Positions 1 to 10,428 of a stretch of DNA of 64,000 nucleotides are shown here, one piece after another (position 1 is the first letter of the stretch; each line of letters starts with the position of its first letter). Origin of the DNA: Naematelia aurantialba (taxonomy: Eukaryota > Basidiomycota > Tremellomycetes > Tremellales > Naemateliaceae). Made by a program: the position numbers and the translations under genes. The stretch is from assembly GCA_021527695.1 (NCBI GenBank), contig JAKFAO010000010.1, forward strand, positions 868,001-932,000, in the 5' to 3' direction. The notes beneath the pieces are model-generated. The model was not told the origin of the DNA. It saw only the letters and a program-made list of their open reading frames with translations, and searched no databases.

Positions 1-2330
1 ACCTGCGAGCCAAGAATCACGCGCAGGCAGCTGGAGGCGTCCCTCGCGGCCATCCGTGGGCATAGAGACTGAGCTCAGTCTGGATCAAGGGGAAGATGGG
101 TTGGAGGTATTAGCGAGGACTCCACAAGGGCCAGCTTCACCGTCAGTCACCGGATCCAGAACACGGCCCAACTCTCTCTCCCTCGGCCAGACCGAGTCGA
201 GCAGCACTTCTCGAGCGCGGCATTCTTTCTCAGCGCAAGAGCTCGTAGATCGACCGTTACCCCCATTGCCTGATTCTGCCCCATTGAGCGCCGGTGCTGA
301 CCAAGGAGCTGAGCCACCTCGAATAGAGGCTTCCGGCTCGCGGCCCAATTCAGGCAGTGGGTTTCTCGTCAATCACTCCACAGCGCAGGGCACTATCAGC
401 CAGCGACGACAGTCTCGCGTGACCGAGGGAATGGCCAGTATATCCGAGATGGCATCTCCTCCACGAGGAGATATCGAAGGGCTTCCAAGAAGTGCACCTT
501 TCCCCGTAATGCCTTCTGATCATGGACACCAGCGAGCAATCACGTCTCCTAGTTTGGGACAACGAGTTCGATCCAGGTCTCAACCTGGTCATCGGCATTC
601 GCAACCTTCGCATCAGTCCAGTCCGTCGGAAGGTGACATTCCTCCACTTCCTGCGCTTCGAATCAATACGTCGTTCTCGTCGCAGCCCCCAACGGCGTCC
701 GACCCGGGTCACCGTCTCGCACCAGCCGGAAGTGATCGTTTCCACCCGGACAGCCTTGCTCCGCCTATCTCCTTCCATTCTCATAATGGCGCATCGCCGG
801 GTTCTCGGTCGTTACCTCCCTTGACGGGGATCGCATCCGCCGGAAGCGGCTCGCTCCTCTCGCCACTGCCCGAAGCACAGCCTGCGGATATAATACATCG
901 GCCATTCCATCTTCTGCGGATCCTATGCCTGTCTATGGATCCAGAGAGCTCAGGAAGCTACCTCACAGGTGCGATCCACATTTCCAGTGCGGTGTGGAAA
1001 CCTGCCAACTGGGCCAAGACGTCGTCGTCGTCCGGCCCGACGTCGACGTCGACGTACAAGCCGCTCGCGCCGCCCAAGATCCTGGCGCAGGACGTCAAGG
1101 TGCGCGTGATCGAGGCGCTGTGTGTGCACTTTGAGATTATCCGGCAGACGGGAGCTGCGCTGCTCGAAGGGCCGAGGGAGACGCGGTACGGCGCCGGCGG
1201 GCCGAAGAGGCAGATTTCGACGTCGAGCATGAAGATCCTCATGGCGCGTACAGAGGACTTCATGGGTGTCCTCGAGGGGCTTGATGAAGAGATGGAGGCG
1301 AGTCACAAGGTTCTCACCAAGGCGGGAGTGGCGTTAGGTAGCTGGAAGGGGAAGAAGACCGGCGTGAGTGTCGCCGTACCCGGCTCTGCGGGCGTTGCCG
1401 CCACCACACGGGCTCTGCAGCCTTTGCCCGCGGGCCAAAGGCACAGCTGTGCTGTATGGCCTGCGCCTGGGGTCGCCTTGTGGCAACGTCGTGTGATCAC
1501 AGCTTGTGGTCGGTGCTAGAGAGTGTGTGCTGACGAGTTAGTCGGCCTTGTCGTGGGGATCAAGAATCACAAAGACAATGGACAAGATGACAAACGGCAA
1601 GGCGTACGTCCCAACGACTGGATTTCTGGCTTTCGCCAGATCTGTTAGGTATGCAGGCGTGTTTGCTGACTCGGCGGGGCAGTATGGACTCGCCTGATAA
1701 ATACGTCGACCTCCTTTCGCATTTATGTTTCTCCGCCCAGGTCATCGGTACGTTGTACTGCTCTCTTGGATCATCCTGGATCTTCTTGGATCATCTTGGA
1801 TCATCTTTCATCTCGTCTGGGTCGTCTGGGACCTCGTCTGGATGCTCGTCTTGGATCCATCTCTTGGATCTCGTGTTGATTCTCCCCCCCACCCCACCAA
1901 ACCCAACCGCAGCGCTTGGCTGCTCTTACCTCCTGCTCTCGGCAATTCTAGTACCCCGCAGGTCGCTGACGACCGCGATAGACGAACATCTGGGCTGCTT
2001 CACGGGACCCTGTACGGGCGCGTACCATGCCCTGCCGGAGAAGGTCTATCGCCAGATCGGGTCGCGCATCACCCGGGCCGCCGAGTTTGTCGGTGCCGTC
2101 GTGGTGCCGTTCATCCTGGATGACTTCAAGCAGTTTTTCGTATGTCCCGGCGTTCCCCCTCTTCCCTACTGTTTCCCTCTTCTCTCCCTACTGTTTCCCT
2201 CTTCTCTCCCTACTGTTTCCCTCTTCTCTCCCTACTGTTTCCCCTCTTCTTCTCTCTTCTTCCTCCTCTTCACCTTCTTTCCACTTCCCTCGCCTTGTCC
2301 TGCCAGCTTGGACTTGCTCGTGCCCTCTAG
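1..2330 (+). CDS. Unrecognised Ser/Pro-rich protein, C-terminal part (5' end outside window)
   Basis: The frame is open from base 2, so the true start lies left of the window. Up to about base 960 the product is low-complexity, rich in Ser, Pro, Gly and Arg and probably disordered. After that comes a more ordered, mostly helical region (KVRVIEALCVHFEIIRQ, then a stretch ending near AEFVGAVVVPFILDDFKQFF). I join exons at about 1363/1542, 1648/1683, 1747/1952 and 2139/2307; each join keeps the frame, and the last exon ends LGLARAL-stop. The last intron (2140-2306) is filled by a pyrimidine-rich tandem repeat. I do not recognise the family. Splice choices in the 3' half are inferred from GT/AG signals and frame only, and the 1748-1951 intron uses one of two possible acceptors. 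Confidence 0.55.
2161..2250 (+). repeat. 22-bp pyrimidine-rich minisatellite inside an intron
   Basis: About four copies of a 22-bp unit (core CTCTCCCTACTGTTTCC) occupy the last intron of the upstream gene. The sense strand is almost pure pyrimidine, so it doubles as an extended polypyrimidine tract before the acceptor at about 2306. Confidence 0.9.
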
Positions 2331-3486
2331 AATCCCGTCGTGAACACCGTTCCCTCGAGCTGAGTCATGATAGTTGCGCTATCTCAAGGGCGGTGTGCGG
2401 TATCTCGAGGACTGAGGAAAGAAGGTTGAGGATAGAGGAGTGCGGGTTGCGGACTGAGGATAGAAGATTGAGGGCTGAGGGCTGAGGGCTGAGGGCTGAG
2501 GTTGAGGATGGAGGATGGAGGATGGAGGGCTGGGGACTGAGGGCTGAGGACTGAGGACTGAGGACTGAGGACTGAGGACTGAGGACTGAGGACTGAGGAC
2601 TGAGGACTGAGGACTGAGGACTGAGGACTGAGGACTGAGGACTGAGGACTGAGGACTGAGGACTGAGGACTGAGGACTGAGGACTGAGGACTGAGGACTG
2701 AGGACTGAGGGTTGAGGACAGAGGACAGAGGACTGAGGACTAGGATCAGGCTTGGGGCATGCGGCATACTGCAGACCTCGGAGCATACTTCAACCCTCCG
2801 GGCACCGGGCAACGTCCTAGCCCTCTACGTCCATCGTCCAACAGGGTCCCGTTGTTTCTCGCGCACACTTGGACCACAGCTCAGGTCCAGGGAGGAGCCC
2901 TCAGGTCCACGGAGGGTTGGGCTCATTGGGACTTTGCGAAGACTGCAACTGCGAGGCGCGATCTCTGGGCAAATCATACTTGATACTGGATACTTCACGT
3001 CCTATCTTATCGGGATGTCACGGCTGTTGAGGATGCACAGAGGCATACAACTACATGAACATAACGGTCCCAGGACGGGCATCTTGTCTTTCAGACATAT
3101 CGTACATTACATTTTACGTGGTATCCTAGGCTGACCATGTTGTATATCGGATCCTGCGTTGTTCTCAGCCATCCAGGTAAGTCCACATACCCGGAGTATT
3201 TGTCTGGTCCAGAGGCTTGTTCTCCACATGCAATGAGTGGACCACTAATAGCCTGCTTGCCTCGAAAAACGCCGATGCAGCCCATGATGATGCGTCATAT
3301 GCATGCTAATCCTACATACACTGCAGGTTTTACCACCTTCTAGGCAGGTTTTACCACCTTCTAGCCCGGTTTTGATCGCCGCCGTCCATTTCATGGCTTA
3401 GCGACACCACACGCAGACACGCTCGTGCAAGCTCGGGCAACGCAGACGCTGCTGCAGACCCGGACACAAAGCGCGATACAGCCGTG
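2331..3486. other. Convergent intergenic region without a recognised gene
   Basis: Apart from the heptamer array, it holds two exact copies of a 21-bp unit (GCAGGTTTTACCACCTTCTAG) at 3323-3364. Other frames are short and look non-coding. Both neighbours end here, so it should contain two 3' ends. Confidence 0.7.
2430..2745. repeat. GAGGACT heptamer minisatellite, about 300 bp
   Basis: A long array of the 7-bp unit GAGGACT, nearly perfect from about 2535 to 2710 with degenerate flanks (GAGGGCT, GAGGATG). It lies in the 3'-to-3' spacer between the truncated gene (+) and PHF5A (-). Because 7 is not a multiple of 3, every frame translates to the same repeating heptapeptide, which makes spurious long frames. 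Confidence 0.97.
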
Positions 3487-4628
3487 CTATCCTCGCTTGA
3501 AGGTTCCTTTCTCCATACCCAGTTTTTTCCGCTCGTAGAATGCGTCGACTCGACTTGCACCCATCTGCACACGATTGTCAGCCTCTGCAACACTCAAATT
3601 TCGATGCAGAATTCGACCCGTATCCCTCGACATCTCTCCCTCTGCCCGTCTTCTCTCCTCGCGCAGTGACGCTGATAGGAGACATGGGGATGAGGACAGG
3701 ACGTTCTAGCAGCCGGACATAAGAGGAAAGGGATGAGGATTGAAGGTGGTACGAGAGTATGAGGCGAAAATAGGGAGGAACTGGAATGACTCCACTCACA
3801 TTTATAATCCTTGGACAACCGTCACGGTCCTTCTCGAGTCGCGTACATTCCGTACAGTAATATGCGTCGGAGATGGCTACGAGTGTCGTTAGACCCTGCG
3901 TCCGCCATGGCGAGACCACGTCACTGCAACAGATAGAGGGTAGAAAGTGGGAAGTAGAAAAGGGGAGAGGAAGAGATGAAGCAGCAAGAGGAGAAGGGAG
4001 AAAGGGCGTACCGGGTGAAGAGCAGACGATGCACTTGCCGGAGCTCGTTCCAACTGAGTCATGTCAGCGCAGTTCCCTGACACCTGATGATTCCCATCGG
4101 GCAACCGCATGGATTACTCACAGGAACATTCGTCGCAGATCCGCACAAGCGTCATAGGTCGGACGTAGGAGTCGCATATAGGGCTGTTTCGGGCGTCAGC
4201 AGAAGCAATGTGCGGTCCAGGCCCAGCTACTCCGAATCTCCCCGCTCGCCTTACCCGCAACAAGCACTATATGCTCTCTGGTGAAAATCCGAGAACGAAG
4301 GAGGGAGGGAGTTCTGGATGAGAGCCGAGAAGGGAGGGAGGATGAACGGAACCCACCACTTTCCATCACATTTCTCGCAAGTGCGACCGATAGCTGTACA
4401 CATCGCGTCAGCCAGCCGCTTAGAGCAGATATTCATCTCAGTAACTCACCTATACCGGGTTGGCGACGGCACATGAGCAAATCTAGATAGAGTCAGTCTG
4501 AGCCGGCCGTAGCAGACGTAGCAGGGGAGAAGCGAGGTAGTCGATCGACGTACCTGGGTGATGCTTGGACTAGCCCGGCGTCAGTAATGGGTCACACACT
4601 TCATAGCCAACATGAAGAAGCTCACCAT
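3487..4628 (-). CDS. PHF5A/Rds3/Ini1, SF3b subunit of the U2 snRNP
   Basis: Small cysteine-rich zinc protein of the SF3b complex, which helps U2 snRNP recognise the intron branch point in the nucleus. Splicing gives about 115 residues (human PHF5A has 110): [18 protein letters not shown] at the start, then [46 protein letters not shown] and a C-terminal FYERKK. All the CxxC zinc-knuckle pairs of the family are present. There are seven exons; exon 1 is only the ATG (4626-4628), exon 2 is 16 nt and exon 3 is 33 nt. Every join preserves frame and family sequence, so the model is secure. It lies head-to-tail after GPI8 on the minus strand with about 310 bp between them. Confidence 0.97.
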
Positions 4629-4939
4629 GCTGTTCTAATACTCGGTTTGTGGATGCCTCTGGGTAACTGCCGGACGGGTCGAAAGACGTTCAAGAGGATG
4701 AACAAGCAACCATCTAGACGGAAGATCAACGAAGCCAGTGGCAAAGGGGGGATCGGATAATGATCTAGAAACTGCCGGTCCTTTCTGTGATTTCGACTGG
4801 GTTAACAGAATGCCAAGTCTCGCCGCCATGGACGCTATGAAAGCTGGTATGCATGCAGTGCAGGGTATATCAAGACAATAATTGTACAACCAATGCCTTC
4901 GGAGCTTCGCGGAAGTGCCCAGGTGATGACAAACAGGAA
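4629..4939 (-). promoter_or_regulatory. Spacer between GPI8 end and PHF5A start
   Basis: About 310 bp that must hold the GPI8 3' end and the PHF5A promoter, both on the minus strand. No clear TATA element or other gene was seen. Confidence 0.5.
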
Positions 4940-6784
4940 TTACTGGACTAGAGCCTTGTCCTTGTCCCGCAGCGAACCAGAGACACACCACAGGACCGCC
5001 GCGATTCCGAGGGCACCAGCAGTGACTGTTCCTCTGAGGCTCTCCCATGTATCCGCTGCCGGCCGCAGCGGCCCCTGCCACCCATTCTCCATCGCAACGC
5101 CAGTTATAGGTTGGCTCCCCCACGCCCCCCTCGAGTCGTCACCTATGGTCTTGCCTTTCTTGACCTCCTGCCACCTGGCCATGCCTCGCTGTAGCACCGG
5201 CAGCTCCTTGTCTTTGGACGTGACCTCGATGCTGGCAACGCCACCGAAGAAATCAGTCACGAGGATCTCTTCCGGCGGCGTTGAGCTCAGTTCGGTCGAT
5301 ATGCCCGGATGAGAATGGATTCGAGCGGGGTCGTAGGTGTTGAACTGCAAGTTATTAGATTTTCACTGAGGGGACCCGCATCGAGAGGCAGTGCTCACAA
5401 AGTCCCGTAATGTCGCTTTGGAGGTCTTGGTGATGGTCTCAAGATACTGCAGGATGTAATGGGTATACGAGTCGATGACAGCCACGCCTATATCGAGGTC
5501 GTTATGATGCTATAACATCTCAGCTTCATCTCTTCCGTTTCAAGATCGGATGGAACTGACCGAGTACGAACTCTCGCCTATTGCCGACGAGCCGGAGGAG
5601 ATGACATTGGGGGAATAGATCTTGGAGTACATGGTGTTGGCCTGGCACGTGTCGGCAATGTACAGCAGTTTGTTGAATCTGGCAAAGTGAGCCCGGCGCA
5701 AGACTCAAAAGGCAGCATAGTCGAGATGTAGAGATGAAAGCTCACCGCCGCTTCTCTGACATTTGCTCGATGGCATCCGCCAGGTCAAACGCCGAGACCT
5801 CCTCGTTGTCCTGAAACTTGAGGAACTCGTCTCCGCCATGCCCTGTCATGTAGATGAACACATTGCTGCTGGCGTCGGTCAGAAGCCGCTTGTTCGGCGG
5901 TGTATAAGCCGGCTGGCGGCCTACATCCAGTCAGTAATCTTCTCTGCATTTTGCATGTGAGGATAGGGGAGGCAAGGCTGAGTCTGGAGGTTGAGGACGG
6001 AAGTTGAGGACGGAGGCTGAGGACGGAGGTTGAGGACGGAAGTTGAGGACGGAGGTCGAGGACGGAGGTTGAGGACGGAAGTTGAGGACGGAGGTCGAGG
6101 ACGGAGGTTGAGGACGGAAGTTGAGGACGGAGGTTGAGGACGGAGGTCGAGGACGGAGGTTGAGGACGGTTGAGCAGGGCACGACGCGCACTCACCCGTC
6201 AAGAGGCGGAGAAATGACTCAACAGTGACTTCGTACCCCCTATAATCGACCTCGACCCAGTCCCCGTACAGGTCCATCTGCCTCCCCGAATTGGCATACA
6301 CAGTTGCGGGGAACGAGTTGCGCGCGTTACACGCCACGTCGTCCGCGAGCATCAGGATGATATTCGAGTCTGGCATGCCTAAGCGCTTGAGTGTGCGATA
6401 CATCGCCAGCGTGTTTGCCATGTGCTGTGGACCGTGTCAGCTGGTGCCATGGCTGTTTGTGCTGGGCATTGTGGAGGTCTGTGCATGGCAGACGAATCGC
6501 TTTGTGGACACATCGCCGCGAGGATGAACGGATGTGTGAGTGAGGGGGGAGTCGTGCGTGAGTGAGGGAGATGTAGCGCGCACGCGATAATTGAACCAGT
6601 ATCGGGAGGAGCAGACGAGGACGGCCCAGTTGTTGGTATGTCTCCCTGGCTGGGTGCCGTTCGAGCTAAACAGCTCGGTGACCTGTCGCTCGACATCATG
6701 AGACACAGCCGATGTGACGCCGAGCAAGCCCAGGATCGTCCAGACCAGTACTGCAGTGACTGAGCATGGCGACTTGGGCCGCAT
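4940..6784 (-). CDS. GPI8: GPI8/PIG-K, catalytic subunit of the GPI transamidase
   Basis: Cysteine protease-like subunit (peptidase family C13) that cleaves the C-terminal signal of precursors and attaches the GPI anchor in the ER. It starts [20 protein letters not shown], a signal peptide. Next come [37 protein letters not shown], and the active-site His in [16 protein letters not shown] and Cys in [15 protein letters not shown]-terminal membrane span ([18 protein letters not shown]) ends the protein. An in-frame ATG 14 codons upstream (6826) is possible; I prefer 6784 because it gives a standard signal peptide. A long intron (about 5925-6195) between the LLTG and RQPAYTPP segments is filled with a 13-bp minisatellite. 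It is head-to-head with OST5. Confidence 0.96.
5984..6168. repeat. 13-bp GAGGACGGAGGTT minisatellite in a GPI8 intron
   Basis: About 14 copies of GAGGACGGAGGTT with variants (GGAAGTT, GGAGGTC). It is purine-rich on the plus strand, hence pyrimidine-rich on the GPI8 sense strand. It shares the GAGGAC core with the 2.4-2.7 kb array. Confidence 0.97.
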
Positions 6785-6996
6785 CGTCGATGCTACACGA
6801 GTTAACAGCGCGAGCTGAACCAGCAAGGCATAAATATGCTTTAGGCGCGCCAGTTGTGACCGGCCTACTCGCCCGTCGGCCGCGCCTAAACAACCTCCAC
6901 GTCCGTCCGCTTCGCTGCATCCATCAGAAACGCAGTTGATTCAGTCTGAACACGAACGAGCATCGCTTCCGTAGCACACTCCAACCCGGAGCCACC
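6785..6996. promoter_or_regulatory. Divergent promoter between GPI8 and OST5
   Basis: Only 212 bp separate the two start codons, so the genes must share this region. An AT-rich patch near 6826-6843 (ataaatatgctttag) is the only TATA-like element. OST5 has a good Kozak context (GCCACCATGG). Confidence 0.6.
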
Positions 6997-7418
6997 ATGG
7001 CCGAAAGCTATGCGTCCATAAAGGTGCGTCTCTCTGCTCGCGAGGGCCCGACCGCTGACAAGACACAGGCTCTCCATTCCTCCCTTCCTGCCTTTACCCC
7101 TCCAGTCGCGATCACCACGCTCCCTTACATCGCTCTGGTCGCGCTGCTCGCCTTTTTCGCCCTCGCATTCACATTCACAACGTACGTACGCCTTCCCATC
7201 TCCCGCGTCCGCGACGCCCTTCTCCCCCTTTCCCCGCACTTGCTCTCTTCTCTCCAGGCAGCTTCTATACTACTGCGCACAGGTGTAGAGCTGATGCTGT
7301 GGACAGATTACCAAAGTCGCGGAATCCGATCCCCGAGCTAGGTGTTGCACTGCTCGCGTCGGCATTGGCGGGCGGCGGCGTCGTGGCGCTCTTCTGCACG
7401 CTCGGCGTTTACGTGTGA
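6997..7418 (+). CDS. OST5: OST5/TMEM258, small oligosaccharyltransferase subunit
   Basis: Two-span subunit of the ER oligosaccharyltransferase, which transfers N-glycans to nascent proteins. Three exons (6997-7023, 7069-7181, 7307-7418) give about 83 residues; yeast Ost5 has 86. The first span is around LPYIALVALLAFFALAFTFT. The second is ELGVALLASALAGGGVVALF, and the protein ends in the family signature GVYV. The start lies in GCCACCATGG. Distant family similarity plus the length, topology and C-terminal motif support the call; a generic two-span ER protein is the alternative. Confidence 0.88.
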
Positions 7419-8836
7419 GGAGTTTGGGTCGGCGCAGAAGCAGATAACACGATGCATGGGTCAGCAACGGCTTGCGCTGTCTAGATGTACATCGGCGAGA
7501 TGGAACACGGGTCATACACAACTTGCGTTTTCCACAATTCGGACACACGCTTCGCATGGCCAAGCGCTTCTGTGCGACCTCTGCAGTCTGTGGCAATTGC
7601 GTCTGATCGGCCAGCGCTGCACGATGAAGGTCGTCTAATTTTCAGGACTGTGCCGTCGCAGATACCACTCGAGGAGAGGTTTCTTCACGCTGCTGTAATT
7701 GGGGGAGCCTGAATCGCGTGGTCGTATTGAGTGCCAGTCCGTGCCCTTCCACGTAGTTGACACATTGTCCTTATGGCGGCTTCCATCTGTCCCATATGTT
7801 CCCACGGCGTTCGCGTTCGGCCATCCCAGAACGACATCAGGCCCATATGAGTTCACACGGCCGTCTATTGACCAGAGATACCGAAATTCGAACGTGCTCC
7901 AGCGGCAGATGCAGCTACTTTGGGCATCTATGGGTCCGATAGGAGCCCGTGGTGTTTGCCCGATGAAGATGACATCTTTCCGTCTCAGACTGGGAGGCCA
8001 CCACCACCGGGAACCTGGTCTGAGCCAGGGCACACCAGCCGTTGCAACGCGGTTCATCCCCGCCCCTGTAGCGCTATCCTCCGATTCGGGACGGACGGGG
8101 TGTCAGGAGAAGCAGCATGAGTGGCGGAAGTGGAACCGCCGCTTTCGGGGGCTTGGGCTCACTCTGGCAGGTCTGGAGGAGCGTCTTCAGGCCCGAAACC
8201 GGGAGGTTACGAGACAACCCATGCCAAAGCTCATGCAACATCCCCTACCAGGGAGTGACTATCAAAACGGCCAGCAGCATCCGCCCTAGACAACGACGCA
8301 GGATACCATTGACGCCGTACTTTCTCAGGCCAAATCCTCTTCCCGCCAGACCCGGCATCCTTGGCGACACCACGAGTGCTTGGTTCGAACACGGTACCTA
8401 TGAACAGCACGCGGGGCCCGCGATGTCAGATGTCAGACTGCCAAGACATCAAGACATCGGTCTTCGATGTGGTGCACCGCCACCGAGCACTAGCCGCGTG
8501 TGGAGTAGCACTGTACGTGTGCATACCGGTTAGTACCAGATCTTGACATCCCGTCTACGCAGTGCTTGTAGTCGCTTCCTACCTTGTCCGAGGGCACTGC
8601 AGTGCCGTTCCCACATTCGCACACATGAATGCGGGGCTATGCCCCGGAAGCGGGTGGCTTATGGAGCTCTGCTTGATCTAAGACACTGTGTAGATACATT
8701 GCATCTGCAGTGTATATAAGACGACGCACTCGCTCATCAGTTGCATCACTCGTGTCCTCCTCACACCCCAGCATCACACCGCACAACGAACTAACACGAC
8801 GCGCACCTCACCTCGCAGTGCACTCGATCGCACACC
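7419..8836. other. 1.4-kb region without a recognised gene; TATA element at its right end
   Basis: Several frames of 100-200 codons exist on both strands but have biased, non-conserved composition and no family signature. Near the right end TATATAA (8713-8719) lies about 120 bp before the next start codon. Confidence 0.6.
8713..8719 (+). promoter_or_regulatory. TATA box of the MARVEL-like gene
   Basis: TATATAA, about 118 bp upstream of the ATG at 8837, followed by a C/A-rich probable 5' leader. Confidence 0.6.
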
Positions 8837-9568
8837 ATGCCGACTAAGCTTGCTCCCTCAACCCTCCGCTACCTGTGTTTCGCAAGTCCCTCCCCGCTAG
8901 GCTTGTAGCGACGCTGATACAGGAACAGGCAGGACACACAGTGTTGGCACTTGTGAATCTGCTCGTCGCGGCCATTGCGACGGGCTGGCTCGTGCTGTTC
9001 ATCACTGACGCGTTGTCGACGATCGCGTTGCTGATGTATGTGCCTGCGGCGGTGATACTTTCCGCCCGGGACAGCGACAGTTCTTTCGACCATGCGGGAG
9101 GCGAGGTGGCGTACCTCGTCGTCCAGGTCTGCGCAGCTCTTAGTGCGTCAGCGTCTGCCCTCCCCATCGGCACTTGCTCACTTCCCACACGCGCAATCTC
9201 GATGGATCGCTAACGGCCGTCCAGCGAGCACTATCGTATCGCTCCTGGTATGGATCGTCTCAGGGCTAGAGGGAGACTCGGACAGTTCAACGGACGCTTA
9301 TGGAGCGTACATTGCCCTCACGATCCTCTCTGCACTGCACCTCGTGCTCCTGCTCGGCTGGATGGGCTGGATCATCCACCTCGCCCGGCCAAACCTGTTC
9401 AAGGTCCCGGCGCATCGTCTGATAACTGGTGCTACTCGGTCTGGACTGAGCGCTGCAAAGGAGATCGAGGAGGAGTACTGGCGGACCCGATCGGTAGAGG
9501 GCGGTGCACACGCAAGCAGCAAGGGCGACGTCGAGGCGCGTGAGGTAGCCGGCAAGCACGCCTGTTAG
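8837..9568 (+). CDS. MARVEL-like four-span membrane protein (copy 1)
   Basis: Not a named family. Spliced from three exons (joins about 8885/8933 and 9140/9226), it reads MPTKLAPSTLRYLCFARHTV, then about four hydrophobic spans: LALVNLLVAAIATGWLVLFI, LSTIALLMYVPAAVIL, a span in the AYLVVQVCAAL to LLVWIV region, and ALHLVLLLGWMGWIIHLAR. A charged tail of about 55 residues follows. The layout and the LLGWMGWIIHLAR segment resemble the gene at 47852-49329 (LAGWLGWILYLVRH), so I take them as paralogues. The first donor (GTCCCT) is atypical; it was chosen because it gives a 47-nt intron that keeps the frame. Function unknown, probably plasma membrane or endomembrane. Confidence 0.65.
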
Positions 9569-9849
9569 GCGTGAGCTGCTTGGGCGGGGCGCACGACGAG
9601 GTCACTCTGGCATTCCCACCTCACTTCTGCACCTCCATACACAGTACTCGTAGCCTCCTTGTTATGCTGTGAGCCATCTTTTTGTTGCGTTTAGGGTATT
9701 TGCCAGACCATAGTTGCTTCTCCGCGGTGATGACGTCATCATGCGAGCAAAGGAGCAGCTTTCCCGACTTCGCAGCGCACCACAGAGCACTTTTGCGAGG
9801 CAGTCTCAGTCAGCAGAGCGTCAGAGACGCAAGACAGACAGAGCAAAAC

Positions 9850-10428
9850 ATGACCCAGCCCGCGGCGTTATCGTCGCTGCGTGTGACGCGACACTGCATC
9901 CCCGACTACCGCAACTTTCCCAACACGTCCCTTCAAGCGCACCCGCTACTGATCTACCACGGATGCTTCCCGACCGCCTCGCTCACGGCGTCGGGCGTCG
10001 AGGCGCACCTGGCTGCTGTGGGCGTTGTGAAGCCTGCATGGCGTTTCCCAATGTACAAGCAACACCACTACCACTCGACGACGCACGAGGTGCTGGTCGT
10101 CACCTCTGGCGCCGCGCGCCTCTGCTTTGGCGGCGGCGTCCCCGGGGGCGACGACAGAGGCAAGGCGCAGGACGGTAACCCCGACGCTGTAGAGGAGGAA
10201 GTGACGACAGGAGACGTAATGGTCGTGCCGGCTGGCGTGGGGCACGCCATGTTAGTGGACCACGGCGGGTTCCAGATGGTCGGCAGCTACCCTGTCGGTG
10301 GGGATCAGTGGGACATGTGTACTGGCGAAGAAGGGGAGAAGCGGGAGGCATGGGCACGGATCAGGCGTCTGAAGTGGTTCGACCGGGATCCCGTGTACGG
10401 CGACGAGGGCCCAGCGATCAGTGCTTAG
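9850..10428 (+). CDS. YjlB-like cupin-fold protein
   Basis: Intronless, 192 residues. A single cupin domain: the first motif is HHYHSTTHEVLVVTSGAARL (metal-binding His cluster followed by Glu), and the second is GDVMVVPAGVGHAMLVDHGG with the third-strand His. The tail YPVGGDQWDM is typical of the YjlB branch, whose biochemical role is not established. Most genes nearby contain introns; this one does not, and YjlB-type cupins are common in bacteria, so an old transfer is possible but unproven. A small-molecule dioxygenase or isomerase role would be a guess. Confidence 0.85.
   Translation: MTQPAALSSLRVTRHCIPDYRNFPNTSLQAHPLLIYHGCFPTASLTASGVEAHLAAVGVVKPAWRFPMYKQHHYHSTTHEVLVVTSGAARLCFGGGVPGGDDRGKAQDGNPDAVEEEVTTGDVMVVPAGVGHAMLVDHGGFQMVGSYPVGGDQWDMCTGEEGEKREAWARIRRLKWFDRDPVYGDEGPAISA

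Noticed and set aside
2430..2745. CRISPR array
   Set aside because: Contiguous short tandem units without unique spacers, in a eukaryotic genome.
2379..2812. Two overlapping minus-strand frames of about 140 codons with SSVLSPQ repeats
   Set aside because: They are translations of the GAGGACT heptamer array, which reads the same heptapeptide in all frames.
5785..6421. Minus-strand frames with [11 protein letters not shown] repeats
   Set aside because: They run through the minisatellite in the GPI8 intron; real GPI8 exons lie on both sides.
7635..8289. Overlapping 140- and 197-codon frames on opposite strands
   Set aside because: Mutually exclusive, no family signature, no consistent splice continuation.
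8375..8400. GGTTCGAAC, like a tRNA B box
   Set aside because: Flanks do not form a T stem and no A box or acceptor stem is found at the right distance.
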